NCBI RefSeq assembly: GCF_947179165.1
Contig: NC_077240.1
Span: forward strand, 75,673,501-75,737,500
DNA length: 64,000 nucleotides
Direction of reading: 5' to 3'
Origin: Solanum dulcamara
Lineage: Eukaryota > Streptophyta > Magnoliopsida > Solanales > Solanaceae
The notes beneath the pieces were generated by a model. The model did no database searches and was not told the origin of the DNA. It saw only the letters and a list, made by a program, of their open reading frames with translations. The position numbers were made by a program, and so were the translations under genes. Positions within the stretch are counted from its first letter, which is position 1; each line of letters starts with the position of its first letter. Below are positions 46,749 to 58,148 of this stretch, in pieces.

Positions 46749-47449
46749 TTATTATTATAAAGGCTGGATATAAGATGAAATATTTGATATTATGGCTTGC
46801 CGAGGAACATGTCATACCATGAATAGTCGAACCCTTGACTTTTACAGCTCAAAGATTGTGCCTATAACGATTATACAGGATATAACTTATTTAACTATCT
46901 AGTAGTATCTTGAATAAATACCCTGAGGCATCACCGCTTCTAATTAATGGTTGGTTGGTACTTGTTGTTGGACCTAAGCATAACCCTGACATGTTCCTTT
47001 TCGACCCTATTTCGGAAATCAACCTAACCAGCAACACTTGTGTTATAGTACGTAGTTATTATTGATTGGTCCATCTTGATATAGAGATGAATACAAATTG
47101 ATATTGAGAAGTTTACAATCTTGTCCAGGCTAAAAACACAGAGAGATGGATTCTTTCATTGCTCATGTTACTATAGACTAGTTTTTACTTGGACAATTAT
47201 TCACTCCATGAACTAGTTTTTGGAGTTGAATTAGATTCAAAGTCTATTCCTTAGCATGGTATCAGAACAGACAGAGATCATGTGTAAGAGTCGTTACATC
47301 ACCTAATATCAAAAAAAGAATTTTCCATATGCTTTTCTCATCAAAAAGAATTAATTAAGCCCCACGTACATGAGGGGGTTGTTGAAAATATAATTAAGTA
47401 GATAAAGTGTACTCTAACAATTTAAGCTTTTATATGCTATGGTTAGTAC
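46749..47449. other. gene-free stretch
   Basis: AT-rich intergenic DNA. A GGTATCAGAACAG motif near 47260 resembles a primer site, but no LTR end precedes it. Confidence 0.4.
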
Positions 47450-48096
47450 TAGGGCTGTACAGGGCAAATCGATAAACCGCACCAAACCGACAAACCGAAC
47501 CAAACCGGGAAAAAAACCCGACTAGTGGTTTGGTTTGACTTGGTTTGGTGTTTGAAAAAAAAAACCGACCATTATAGGGTTGATTTGGTTTTAACTAAAA
47601 AAAGTCAAACCGAACCTAAACCGACCCGATTATAGATATACTACTTTTAAATTAGGTTATACATAAAAATATTTATTAAAATGTAATTTTTAAATATTTT
47701 TAAAAAAAATTTCATAATTTTTGTTTTCTTTCTTACATTTAGATTTGGACTTGAGAAGCCCATCTAAATAATATACAAAAAAAAGTCATCTTATAAAGTT
47801 ATATTATAAAGTTATAACTTCAAACAGTGTTCTACCTCCATTTTATATGTTGATATTTTGTACTAGAACTCTTTTTAAGAAGCACTGCTCTGTGCTTTTT
47901 ATTAGATACTATGAAAAACCCGAGAAATTCGAAAAAACCCAAAAAACTCGAGAAACCCGAAAAACCCGAGAAAAATTGATATCGAAAAACCCGATTTTTA
48001 TTGGTTTGGTTTGGTTTATAGATTTAATAACCCGACACAAATGATTTGATTTGGTTTGTAAAAAATCCAAACCAACCCGGTCCATGTACACCCCTA
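47450..48096. mobile_element. hAT-like MITE, 647 bp
   Basis: The ends TAGGGCTGTACA and TGTACACCCCTA are near-perfect TIRs. The 8-bp GTTAGTAC flanks both sides (47442-47449 and 48097-48104), as for hAT elements. The inside is rich in AACCGAACC/GGTTTGGTTT repeats, which makes it strongly self-complementary. No transposase coding. Confidence 0.85.
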
Positions 48097-48228
48097 GTTA
48101 GTACTACTAGATTTTTTATCCAGGAAATATAGTACAGTAGATAATGTTGTACTAGCTTTTTTATTTTGATTTATCACAAAAGCTAGTGAATATTACAATT
48201 ATTTCATCACAATGTTTTCTATTTCTAC

Positions 48229-50651
48229 TCATTCATTCACAAGTTTCCTCAAGATGGTTTCACATAGAGTAGCATCATAAATCAAGAAATGCCCAGCATT
48301 AGGAACTTCATGATATTTAATCCAACCAAGCTTCTCTGCTAAATATTGATTGAGTTTTCTTGGTACAATTTTGTCCTCATAACCTTGCCAAAGATGGACA
48401 GATCCCTCATGATTCTCTGGCAAAGGATTAGAAACTTGTGTTGGATCAAATTCCCATTTCCCAAAACCTACTATCAAGTCCCGGTACAATGATTCAAACT
48501 CGCCTTGTTGTGTTACCTTTTCCTAGATATGGAGAACCAAAAAGTTTCAGACACAAAGAAGTAATATCGAGATGTAACATAATGAAGTGAGTAATGTAAA
48601 CTTGTATATATGATGGTCACATAATTCAATATGGTATCAGAGCAGGCAAGAGGCTCAAGTTTCAAATTAAAATATCAATGCCATTAAAAAGGCGAAAAAA
48701 ATATTTCATTGTGTTTGACCCATCAAAAGGAATCAAGTCCCCATATGAAGAGAAGTGTTGAGATATGTAATATAATTAAGTAACCACTTAGACTTTTAGA
48801 CAAGATGGTTATACAATTTAACAGGTAAGATGTAGACGAAACATAAACATCTTCTCTACCAATTTCATCCATAATATTACCAACCTTCCCTCACGCATGC
48901 ACAAAAAGAAGAGGCGCAATTTGGGATATGAACTGTCATTTAACTTATCTCAACCTAGCCTATTTCAAACCAAGCAAACTTCGGGTGCATTGGGCCGTAT
49001 GACCCGTGTATTGATTTGATCCATTTTGACTTGCCCTAGTTTGATCCAACCAATCTATTTGTTATCTCTAGTTCATAATGTGCAGCAGTCTACCAAAGAT
49101 TCAATTTGACACAACACAATAAAAATGCATTCATATCAGATACGATCAGACCTCTATATAACAGTCATTCTCTATAACAACATTTTACTATTACAATTAT
49201 GTTTTCTTTGGAATCGACTTTCATATTATGTTATATTGTATGTTTTGAATAACAGCACCTCTCTATAACTACCAAAAAAGTATCCGGCAAACAACTTGAT
49301 TATAGTGAGGTTTGACTGTAGTACAAATGGATATAATTAAGGTAATTTAAGGAAGTAATTAAATGAGAAAACTATTTACCTCACCAAGACTAGGAGCTCC
49401 AGATAACTGTTTCACTATTTCCAAATCTGTTTTGCTGAAAATAGACATATTTCCTTCCATAACACTTAAAGAATGGAACCACTTTTGATTCATCCACCAA
49501 TTAAACAGCCAGGGTGCATAGTGTGCAATTTGAAATGTCCTCTTGTCTTGTGGAACTATCATTTCCATAGCTTCTTTTGATAGTTTAGTAGGATAACAAG
49601 TCCACTGGCCAATGGTTCGCAGATGGACCTACAAGAGCAACTCCAGCCAACCTGCTCCGGTTAATTTTACGTATGATCACTAAACTTTATTTATGTACCA
49701 ATAAGAACTCAACTTTATCTATAATAACAATTTTTTTATTACATTAAAGTATTAACTAAACTATGTGCATAAATTGTTCAGAAAATATACCTGTGTGGTA
49801 TGTAATATAATCAACCCCAAACAGGGTAGGCTCCCATGGACAAACCAACAACATAGATCTTAGGTCCTAGTTGCAATTTGTTAGCTAGCTCCTCGATATC
49901 CAACACGTCAGTCTTCACTGAACGTTTTGGATATGGATTGCTCTCTCCATAGCCAGCACGATCAAACGATAGGAGATACATTTGAAACTCTTCTATGATG
50001 TCCTGAGAGCATAAAATCAGAACCAGTAGATAGAAATATAACATTCAAGTACCAAAGAACCATTAAAACCAAGAGTCACTTTGTTAATTCATAACTTGAT
50101 TGAACAAATAGTGTAAATAATATGATTGAATGATCATCAATTGTCTCACTGTAAAAGATTATTAGTTGACTCTTCAATAAGTTTGATTATAGTTGTCCCG
50201 CCTAAATATAAGAAAAAGTGGAAGACTTCATGAACTTGTGTTCTTAAACATGCTATGACATTTCTATGATATAAAATCAATGTCGTTAAGGGTAAAACAG
50301 AAAAGTTAAAGTTAGAATTCTGAAAGATTTCGAAACATACTAATTACTACCAAAAATAAAACATTCAAAAATTTGTTATCAAAGTTTTCATACTTGGGAG
50401 ATTGGTAGGTTTTCGTCTTTGGAGCTATCGAAGCCATGAACAATAATGATCTTGTACTTGGCATTCTACTTGTCAATCCCTCTTTCTTTATAGGGCAAAT
50501 ATCTCCCATCTCTGAGTTGAATCCTTGGTGTAGTCACAGGAGGTCCATTCAGTGTGCCACAAGCTCTTGAAGACGGTGGCTTCATTAACGCTACATAAGC
50601 CCATCCAAGAAATCCTATTAATGTTGCTACTGCTATTTGTGCAATCCACAC
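48229..50651 (-). pseudogene. alpha/beta-hydrolase paralogue with disabling changes
   Basis: Exons mirror the gene at 22.6 kb: about 50651-50394, 50002-49791 (212 bp, equal to its counterpart), 49651-49380 and 48522-48229. Family parts are present: WAYVALMKPP after a hydrophobic N-terminus, HGFDSSKD, FDRAGYGESNPYPKRS, elbow G-L-S-M-G, QGYEDKIVP and VPNAGHFLIYD. Three lesions break it. TAG at 50466-50468 follows ERGIDK. TGA at 49811-49813 stands where the paralogue has a sense codon after PVWG/PAWS, near the end of exon 2. A frame change in exon 3 near 49590-49620 separates LAGVALVGPSANHW from YPTKLSKEAMEM. The splice sites are still good. A short upstream first exon is expected but not located. 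It is either a young pseudogene or, less likely, an error-laden assembly. Confidence 0.82.
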
Positions 50652-50659
50652 TGAAAAGT

Positions 50660-52560
50660 AGGAGAAAATCAGTGTTTTTAGAAGCGTGAAGCGGAAAAAA
50701 AAGCAACAAGAAAGGGAAGTGCTCGCTTTTCACAACACAGGGAAAAATCAGAGAAGAAGATTGGTATAGAAAAGGAAGAAAGTTAAGCTAAAGAAGAGTA
50801 ACGAACAGACTAAATTTCCGAAAAAGACGGAATAGAGTTCCATTATACAAAAGTAAGAGTTATGTACTAAATATTACACTTTCGGCCATTGTTTTTCACT
50901 TTCAATATGCTTCGGACACCTTATTAATCTGCATTTTCTTCAAGCTCCCATCGCAGGAATCACATAATCAAATTTTTATCACCTAATGAAAGAATTAGTT
51001 GTGAGGTACCAGTGAGTCGTGACATATAGTTTTCATGTCAAAAGTAGGGCGCCGATCATTAGAATTTAACTACCATAAAAATGACAATTCATTAGGACAT
51101 CTTAGGTTTCTACATGATATGCAAATCAAACTCAAATTTCAGTAAGCTGCACCACTAATCTTCTCTTTTGAAATGCTTAAACAATGGCAATTGGTGAGAA
51201 GGTGAATATTCATGTGCTACTCCTTATTGGTCCCGAGGGACAGAGGAGGTTAGGTTAGTCGAAATAGGGTTATTTAGTAACTGTATATTTGGGCTTTAAC
51301 ACGCAAGGCGCCTCTATAGTTGAATTCCTAAAATCGCCCTATTATGTAATAATTTGGTATGTATTTCCGTGGAAAACGTTTTCCTTCGTACCAAACACAC
51401 CCAATGTCATCCAATCCGTGATTCTCCATGCATCTAAAACTACAATAGCTCATATTGGTCTAAGGAACAACTACAAATTGATCAATACTATCACAGCAGA
51501 ACAGAACAACCAGAGCACTAAAATCAGTCCCATTAAAACAAGAGTTCAAAATAAGCCAATCATTTTATAATCACACCTAAATTCCAGATAGGTTCGAGTT
51601 GATTATATGAATCCTTTGTAACAATCAGCAGATTTACTAGAATTAATACTATTTTAACGGAAACAACTTTTCTACCCTACAAATTGTAGAGGTAAGGTTG
51701 GTGTACATTCTACCTTATCCAGACAGGGGAAGATCTAGAAGGTTGTTAGGGAGTTCACCCGAAGCCCCTCAGCAAAATGACCGTATATATAAGGTAATTT
51801 TTTTCTTATATATATTGAATCCCCTAAACACAAGACGAGAGACGGGCTTAGTGATTTATGAGTTCAAAATTCACCTTGAAGTTTCAAATTTGAACTCCAT
51901 GCACTATATCGGCCACTGTGACTCTAGACCCACTTATCGATTATACTAGATATATTGTTGTCATCCTTAGTGTTAGTTGTCAACCTACCACAATTTTGTT
52001 GTAATTGGCTATATTTTACATAAGTAAAGTTTGGATCAAGCAAATATTCTTCAGGAGAAAAAAAAAGGAAAAAGAAGTGATAAAGCTACTAAAGAGAAAT
52101 AATTATTTTTATCTATGACAATAAACAACACAAAGTGAAAAAAATAATTAAGGCAAATAAAAGAGAAAGATGGCTAACTTGCTTTCTTGGATTTCCTGGT
52201 ATGAGCTCAACTTGATGACTGTGTTATTTTTTCCCTACTTTTTATCTTTGTTAGGAAACACCATCGTGCATATCAAATATGAGGTGTGATTCCCACTTTA
52301 TAATTTCCTCCCCAATTTACCCTTCCCCCACCCACCCACACCATGAAAAGAAATTGGAGATGGAATTTTATTTCAATAAAAAATATTTTAAAATTAATTT
52401 AAACAAAAAAAAATATCTTAAGAGTAAACTAATTATATTATATTTTCCTATATTAACGATAATTAGCTTTAAAAAATTATAATAAAAAATGTAAGCATAA
52501 CTACAAAGGAGGTAAGTTAGATTAGGTACGTGGTGATTGTGTAGATTAGCATTGGCTCAA
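50660..52560. other. gene-free stretch upstream of the hydrolase pseudogene
   Basis: This should contain the old promoter and first exon of the pseudogene, but I cannot place them. An AGAGGTAAGGTTGGTGTACA scrap at 51688 belongs to a dispersed motif also seen near 25765. Nothing else with support. Confidence 0.4.
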
Positions 52561-52693
52561 CATTGTTTTTAGAAAACGTTCAAATATGTCATCGAACTTT
52601 GAGAAAAAGATTTATTTATGTTATTAGTTAAAAAATTGGCTTATTTGTGCCATTGAATTTGAGAAAAGACTCATTCATGCCATTATTTCTTAA

Positions 52694-53329
52694 CTCTATT
52701 TTGCAAAATTAATTTTTACACGTGGCCAATTATAATTCGATCACGTCATTTTTTATTTTTTAAAAATAAGATTCTAAAATCACTTGTGGAATTAAAAAAA
52801 TATTCCCAAAAAAAATGAAAATTAGTCCCAAAATTTTAAAAATTTGTTTTGCTTCATGTTTTTACTATTGTTTTTGACACTAGATCCTTGTTCCCTAGTG
52901 TCTTTTGAGTCTATGTTCAAAATTTCAACTGACTTGAAGTTGTGGACATTGTTTTATCATTAAAGAACGTTGAGGTTTTGAAACTTTGAAGAAATTTCAA
53001 GTGAGTCTTGTTGAGTTAGGTTGAATTCGAACTCAAAAGATATTGAGTTTTGGTATCTAGCTCGGAGCAATGCTACTCTTAAAATTTGAGGTGATTTCAT
53101 GAAGAATTGAGGAAGTTGAAAATTTGAGAGTTCTTGATGTTTTTCATGTGTTCTTGGTGTTATTGAGGAAGAAAGAGCAAAAATAGTACATTTGATCCAA
53201 AACTCTAACTGAAAAGTGTTGAAAATTGTTTCAGGTCTTGTTGAGTTAGCTTGAATTTTTTTTTTTAAAAAAAAAATAATGTCATGACTGAATTATAATT
53301 GGTCACGTGTAAAAATAATTTTGAATAGA
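52694..53329. repeat. inverted repeat, ~60-bp arms
   Basis: The left arm (about 52694-52755) contains ATTTTTACACGTGGCCAATT. The right arm (about 53271-53329) is its inverted copy with AATTGGTCACGTGTAAAAAT. The arms include a CACGTG and are about 520 bp apart. It is probably the body of an old TIR element whose outer ends (AAATATGTCATCGAACTTTG near 52580) are only partly kept. Confidence 0.65.
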
Positions 53330-54095
53330 AGAAAATGATACATTTTCAGATTTCTAATGTATAAAAATAAAGATATTGTATGTATAAAAATGGAAATCTC
53401 TAATAAAAGAGGACATAAAATTAAAAGTAAATTTGTAAAGGGATAATAAATCAGATCTCATCTTCCAAAATTGAGATATTTGTAGTTTTCGAGAACAATT
53501 ACTACTAAGAATAAATTGGGAGAAAATATTGTCTTAAACTTTTGAAATGACAAATAATGGAGAGTATAAATAAAATGTAATAATCAAAAAGCTCTTATTA
53601 ATATTTTTTTAAAAAAACGTATACAACAAAAACACGATAACTAATATGGATCGAAGAGAGTAATGAGTTAATTAACGTGTTTAATCGTTCATCCTATCGT
53701 TGATTAATCAAAATCGAAATTGATGGCTATTCTACTCTATTTAGAAGAGTGTGTAGAATTAACATGTGTGCTTAATTGCGTTTAATGTGAAAAATAGTAA
53801 TTTTAATAATTGACTTTTGCCTTTTAATATTTGTGATTCTACCTATCTTTCAATATATGAATTAAAAAAAAGTAATAAGAGTTAGCAAAATAAAATAATA
53901 TTAAAAGTTTAAGAACATGTTTAATAACACAATAATTTAAAATTCTAAATATAAAGTTAAAGATCTAAATTATAATATCTCTAGCCTAAATAATTTTAAA
54001 TTCCCAATCATATGCCCTAATATAATGATTTATATTGTAGATTTTAATCTTATACTATAAATTCCTAAATTGCAAATATGAAGTGTTAAGCTTAG
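53330..54095. other. gene-free stretch
   Basis: AT-rich intergenic DNA with no coding signal. Confidence 0.4.
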
Positions 54096-54465
54096 TGCAT
54101 GTTTGGATTAACTTATCTTTAGCTTATAAGTTGCTTTAGATAAATTAAGTTAATCAAACTCAATTATATTTTTGGGCTTATTTTAAGCACAGCGTAATTT
54201 TAAATGTAAACTTTACCTAAATCCCATAATGGAAAAGTCTAATTACTATACATCCCTCATTGTATCAAAATTATCCGATATCCCCTTTTTTCAACTTTTC
54301 TGATACATTAGTTTTGTATCTGATACATCAATTATCTAATGAGTAATTAATAAAGATCATCTATTTATGGATAATATCTTAATATAAGGGATGATTGGTT
54401 CTTTAAATCAATTACTAATCTAATTAATGGGATTAATTTGGTTAAAAAAATAACGGTTGTGAAGT

Positions 54466-54725
54466 TGAAGATTCAAGCCAAAAAAACAGAGCATAAATTC
54501 AAACCAACTTCGATTTCAATTTTTTTCCAGTTTTGGTGATACATAAGTTATGTATCTGATACATCAATTGTTAAAAAAATCAATTGTTATGTCCATGAAG
54601 ATTCAAGCCAAAAAACAGAGCGTCGTCTCGAATGGAAAAAACAGAGCATCAATTCATACCGAATTTGATTTCAGTTATTTTTTCACTTTTGTTGATACAT
54701 AAGTTATGTATCTGATACATAACTT
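54466..54725. repeat. tandem pair with AAGATTCAAGCC and GATACATAAG blocks
   Basis: Two related blocks of about 130 bp each hold AAGATTCAAGCCAAAAAA, AACAGAGCAT and TGATACATAAGTTATGTATC. The second block has an extra AACAGAGCGTCGTCTCG insert. They lie downstream of the gene model at 55171. Confidence 0.7.
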
Positions 54726-55170
54726 TAGCTATAGAATAGTTAATGTACATCAGCTATTTATGGATAAAAGATTGGCTCTTTATATCAATTACTGATCTAT
54801 TAAAGAAGGCGACAGTTATGTACGTGAATTTTAAAAATTAATGTATCGAAATAATTAAATATTGAGAAATGAGAATCTGATACATGTGCATGATGTATCA
54901 TAATAAATAAAACTTGATTCATGTATCAGAATTCACAAAATGTGACACTTATGAATATTATACTCGATACAAGTTTGATACAGTAGAAATATAAAACATA
55001 AACTTTGATTTTATATTCGATTTTGACACCAGAGAAAAACATAGTAAATCTGATGTATGGAAATATTAAAACATATTAAATCTGATACATTACAGTTTAT
55101 GTATCAGATACATTAAAAGAATCAGAATCACCTAAAATGTTTACTATAAAAAAAAACTACTGGACATCAA

Positions 55171-56594
55171 TCAGTTCTCCTTGGTTTGGAGAGATGTCTC
55201 TCCTAGTTTTTTTTGGATCGTCGTTATCGCTAACACAACCATCCATGGCCTTCTGACAACAATATCTCCACCTATTGATGATTCAAAATCATCAAGAAAA
55301 TTAGCCCTATATGCCGTTCCGAATCTCAATGGGTGGGACGGGATCTTCTTGATGACGTATTTCATTCCCTGCATTGACATGAAAATGGTTAAATACAACT
55401 TGAACTTTATACATAAATACGATGTATCATATGCATTAAAATATCTGATGCATGAGATGAGAATCTGATACATACAGAAGATGTATCAGAAACAATTATA
55501 TATTATATTCTAATACATAAATGTAGAAGTATCAGAATCATTAAAACTTTAAACATCAAAAAATGACACTTACACATGATGTATCAGAAATAGTAAATCT
55601 CCAAAAAATTGCATTTGAAAAAAATATTATGTATCTGATACATAAATGTATATGTATCAGAATCATTAAAACTTGAAAATAACAAATACTGAGACTTAAA
55701 GATGATGTATCAAAAATAATAATTCTCAAAAAATTGCATATGAAACAGACATTATGTATCTGATACATAAATGCAGATGTATCAGAATCATTAAACTTGA
55801 AATAACAAAAACTGAGACTTAAACATAATGTATTAGAAATAGTAAATCTCAAATAATTGCATTTGAAAAAGACATTATGTATCTGATACATAAATGATAT
55901 GTATCAGCTTCGTTAAAACTTGAAACAACAGAAACTGACACTTAAACATGATGTATCAGAAATAGAAAATCTCCAAAAAAATACATTTGAAAAAGACATT
56001 ATGTATCTGATACATAAATGTATATGTATCAGAATCATTAAAAATTAAAACAACAGAAACTGACACTTAAACATGATGTATCAGAAATAGAAAATCTCCA
56101 AAAAAATACATTTGAAAAAGACATTATGTATCTGATACATAAATGTATATGTATCAGAATCATTAAAAATTAAAACAACAGAAACTGACACTTAAACATG
56201 ATGTATCAGAAATATAAAATCTCCAAAAAAAATTCCTTTTAAAAATACATTATGAATCTGATACATAAATGATATGTATCAGAATCATTAAAACCTTCAC
56301 AAAATTTTCATTCTAAAACAAAAAACTTAATTGAACACATACCTTTGGGAGATTAGGGCGTGTTGTAACCCCTTCAATCTTGTTGTCTATTTCTTTGGGT
56401 GCATGTTTAACTGTAGCTTTCGACTTCAATTTCTCACGTAGCTTATTCATCACTGTTGGATCGTTACGATGTTTGGATCTAACTTCGTCGTAACCTTCCC
56501 AAGACAAATTAGAACCAGGAGAAACAAGAATTCGTTGATTTTTAGTGGATTGTTTGAGACCATGAACGGATTCCATTGAAGGAATGAGAAACAA
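55171..56594 (-). CDS. two-exon gene of unknown function, 149 aa
   Basis: Exon 1 is 56594-56343 and exon 2 is 55368-55171. The donor is CCAAAG|GTATGTG and the acceptor CAATGCAG|GGAATG, phase 0, giving ...TTRPNLPK-GMKYVIKKIPSHP.... A second possible start is at 56576 (MESVHG), 6 codons in. The protein is basic and Lys-rich in the middle (KLREKLKSKATVKH), with a compact C-terminal part (HPLRFGTAYRANFLDDFES) ending in a short hydrophobic WMVVLAITTI. I do not recognise a family. Good splice signals, a clean open frame on both sides of a 974-bp intron and a possible 5' UTR donor (AATAAG|GTATAT, about 56743) suggest a real or recently real gene. It may be a gene caught inside a transposon. Nearly the whole intron is the 124-bp tandem repeat. 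Confidence 0.5.
55445..56295. repeat. 124-bp tandem repeat with GTATCTGATAC palindromes, 6-7 copies
   Basis: TTATGTATCTGATACATAAATG recurs at about 55627, 55752, 55875, 55999, 56124 and 56250 (spacing 123-126), with a worn copy near 55501. Each unit also has ATGTATCAGAATCATTAAAA and GATGTATCAGAAATA. The core ATGTATCTGATACAT is a perfect palindrome around a central base. The array fills the intron of the gene model. Confidence 0.95.
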
Positions 56595-57180
56595 AAACAG
56601 AAAGATTTACAGAAGAAAACAAATGATAAAAATTTAGAAGATTTTTCAAAGATTTTCAGAAGAAATCAAAATATACAAATTTTAGGAGAAATCAGATTGA
56701 ATGAGGATGAAGTAAAATTCCATATAAGGAAAGATTGAAATATACCTTATTTGGAACCTTGAAATTGATTAACAGTTGAAGAGTAACAAATTAACTAGAG
56801 CAAATTAGGGCAAGAATAAAGGAATAGGCGGATGTATCAGAGAGGTATAGAGAGAGAAAGAAAAAAGAGGAAATTTGGAATTTTTTTGGTGTATATGGAA
56901 ATAAAAGTAAATATATTAGGGAAATATGTGTAAAAGGGTAATTTTACCATTTTAAATTGGTCAATGAAACACTCAAAAGAGTTTAAAACAAATTATAAGT
57001 TGTTTTCAATAACTTATAAGTCAATCCAAACGGACTCTTAGATATAAATACTATTTCATGCATTTCATTTTACTTAGATATGTTTAACTAATATGAAATT
57101 TAAAAAATAATTAATATTTTTTTAAAAAAAATTAACCAAAAATTTTAAGTTTTTAATATAGTTTATTATGATCATTATTG

Positions 57181-58139
57181 GAGAAAAAGCTCACAATAGT
57201 CTCTTATCTTTGGGTTAAGATTCAAAGTCATCCTTTAGTTTTCATATTGAGCACTAATAGTCCCTCATATTTGCAATATTAGTGTACTTTTGGTCCTCCC
57301 TCAAACTTTTGCCTATTTTTTAAAATTAATTTTGTCCACAATTTTATGTATAGAATGTTCAACCATCTTTTTATATATATATATATGTATAACTTACATA
57401 AATCACATAGTGTAAAGGGTTAATTACTATTTTTCCCTACCCTTTTTTCAATTTACAAAAATCTCTTAAAAACATGATAATTCGAATACATTAATTTAGT
57501 AATTCGGATACATTCATTCAGTAATTCAGATACATTAATTCAGTAATTCAGATACATTAATTGTGATTTTATTTATCAGCAGGTAACATTTAAAGCATGA
57601 TACATTGAACATAGAGATACTTTATGAATCAGAATTAATGTATCTGAAATACTGAATTAAGGGAGTATAATTAGATAATTTTTCCTATATATATATTTAC
57701 TAGTAATAACAACTCCATGTGAGAGAAAGCTAGAAGAAGAACACATTTTCTGTTCAGAAGGAATATTATTGTAGCTAACCAAGAAAACCTTGACATATAT
57801 ATGACATTGTAAGAAAAGAAAAATTTATACTATTGCACATGAAATCGACGTGATGAACCTCTCAATTATAACTACAATAATATTTCTACTAAACAGAATA
57901 AGGTGTTTTTCTTCTCACCTTCTCTCACATGAAATTATTATTTCTACTAAATATATAAAAAGACAATTGAACATTTCATACATAAAATTACGGACAAAAT
58001 CAATATTAAAAATAGATAAAAATTTCAAAAAAGATAAAAAATGCATCAATATTGCAAACCTAACGAATTACTAGTGCTCTACTCAAAAATGACTTTGAAT
58101 TTTGATCCAAGGATAAGGGACTATTTTGAGCTTTTTCTC
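57181..58139. mobile_element. MULE-like element, 959 bp, ~50-bp TIRs
   Basis: The left end GAGAAAAAGCTCACAATAGT and the inverted right end GAGAAAAAGCTCAAAATAGT continue to match over about 50 bases. Flanks TCATTATTG (57172-57180) and TTATTATTG (58140-58148) agree at 8 of 9 bases, the 9-bp duplication typical of Mutator-like elements. Inside is AT-rich with several GATACATTAATTCAGTAATT repeats (57490-57560). No transposase. Confidence 0.82.
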
Positions 58140-58148
58140 TTATTATTG

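Larger units (their letters stand above)
54096..57036. mobile_element. possible TIR element carrying a two-exon gene
   Basis: The left end TGCATGTTTGGATTAACTTA and the inverted right end AGTCCGTTTGGATTGACTTA agree over most of 20 bases. Both are followed inward by AACTTATAAG-type motifs, and CTTAG flanks both sides (54091-54095 and 57037-57041). The same end type bounds short MITEs at 21271 and 33432. Between the ends lie many ATGTATCTGATACAT palindromes, a 124-bp tandem repeat and a minus-strand gene model. It has no recognised transposase, so it would be non-autonomous. Chance pairing of two separate MITE ends is the main alternative. Confidence 0.5.

Noticed and set aside
48600..48660. GGTATCAGAGCAGG near 48632 as a primer-binding site
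   Set aside because: No LTR end precedes it and no retroelement coding follows. It lies in an intron of the hydrolase pseudogene and may be an old scrap.
55181..55468. Plus-strand frame of 95 codons
   Set aside because: It is antisense to exon 2 of the minus-strand gene model, which has splice signals and a frame that joins exon 1.
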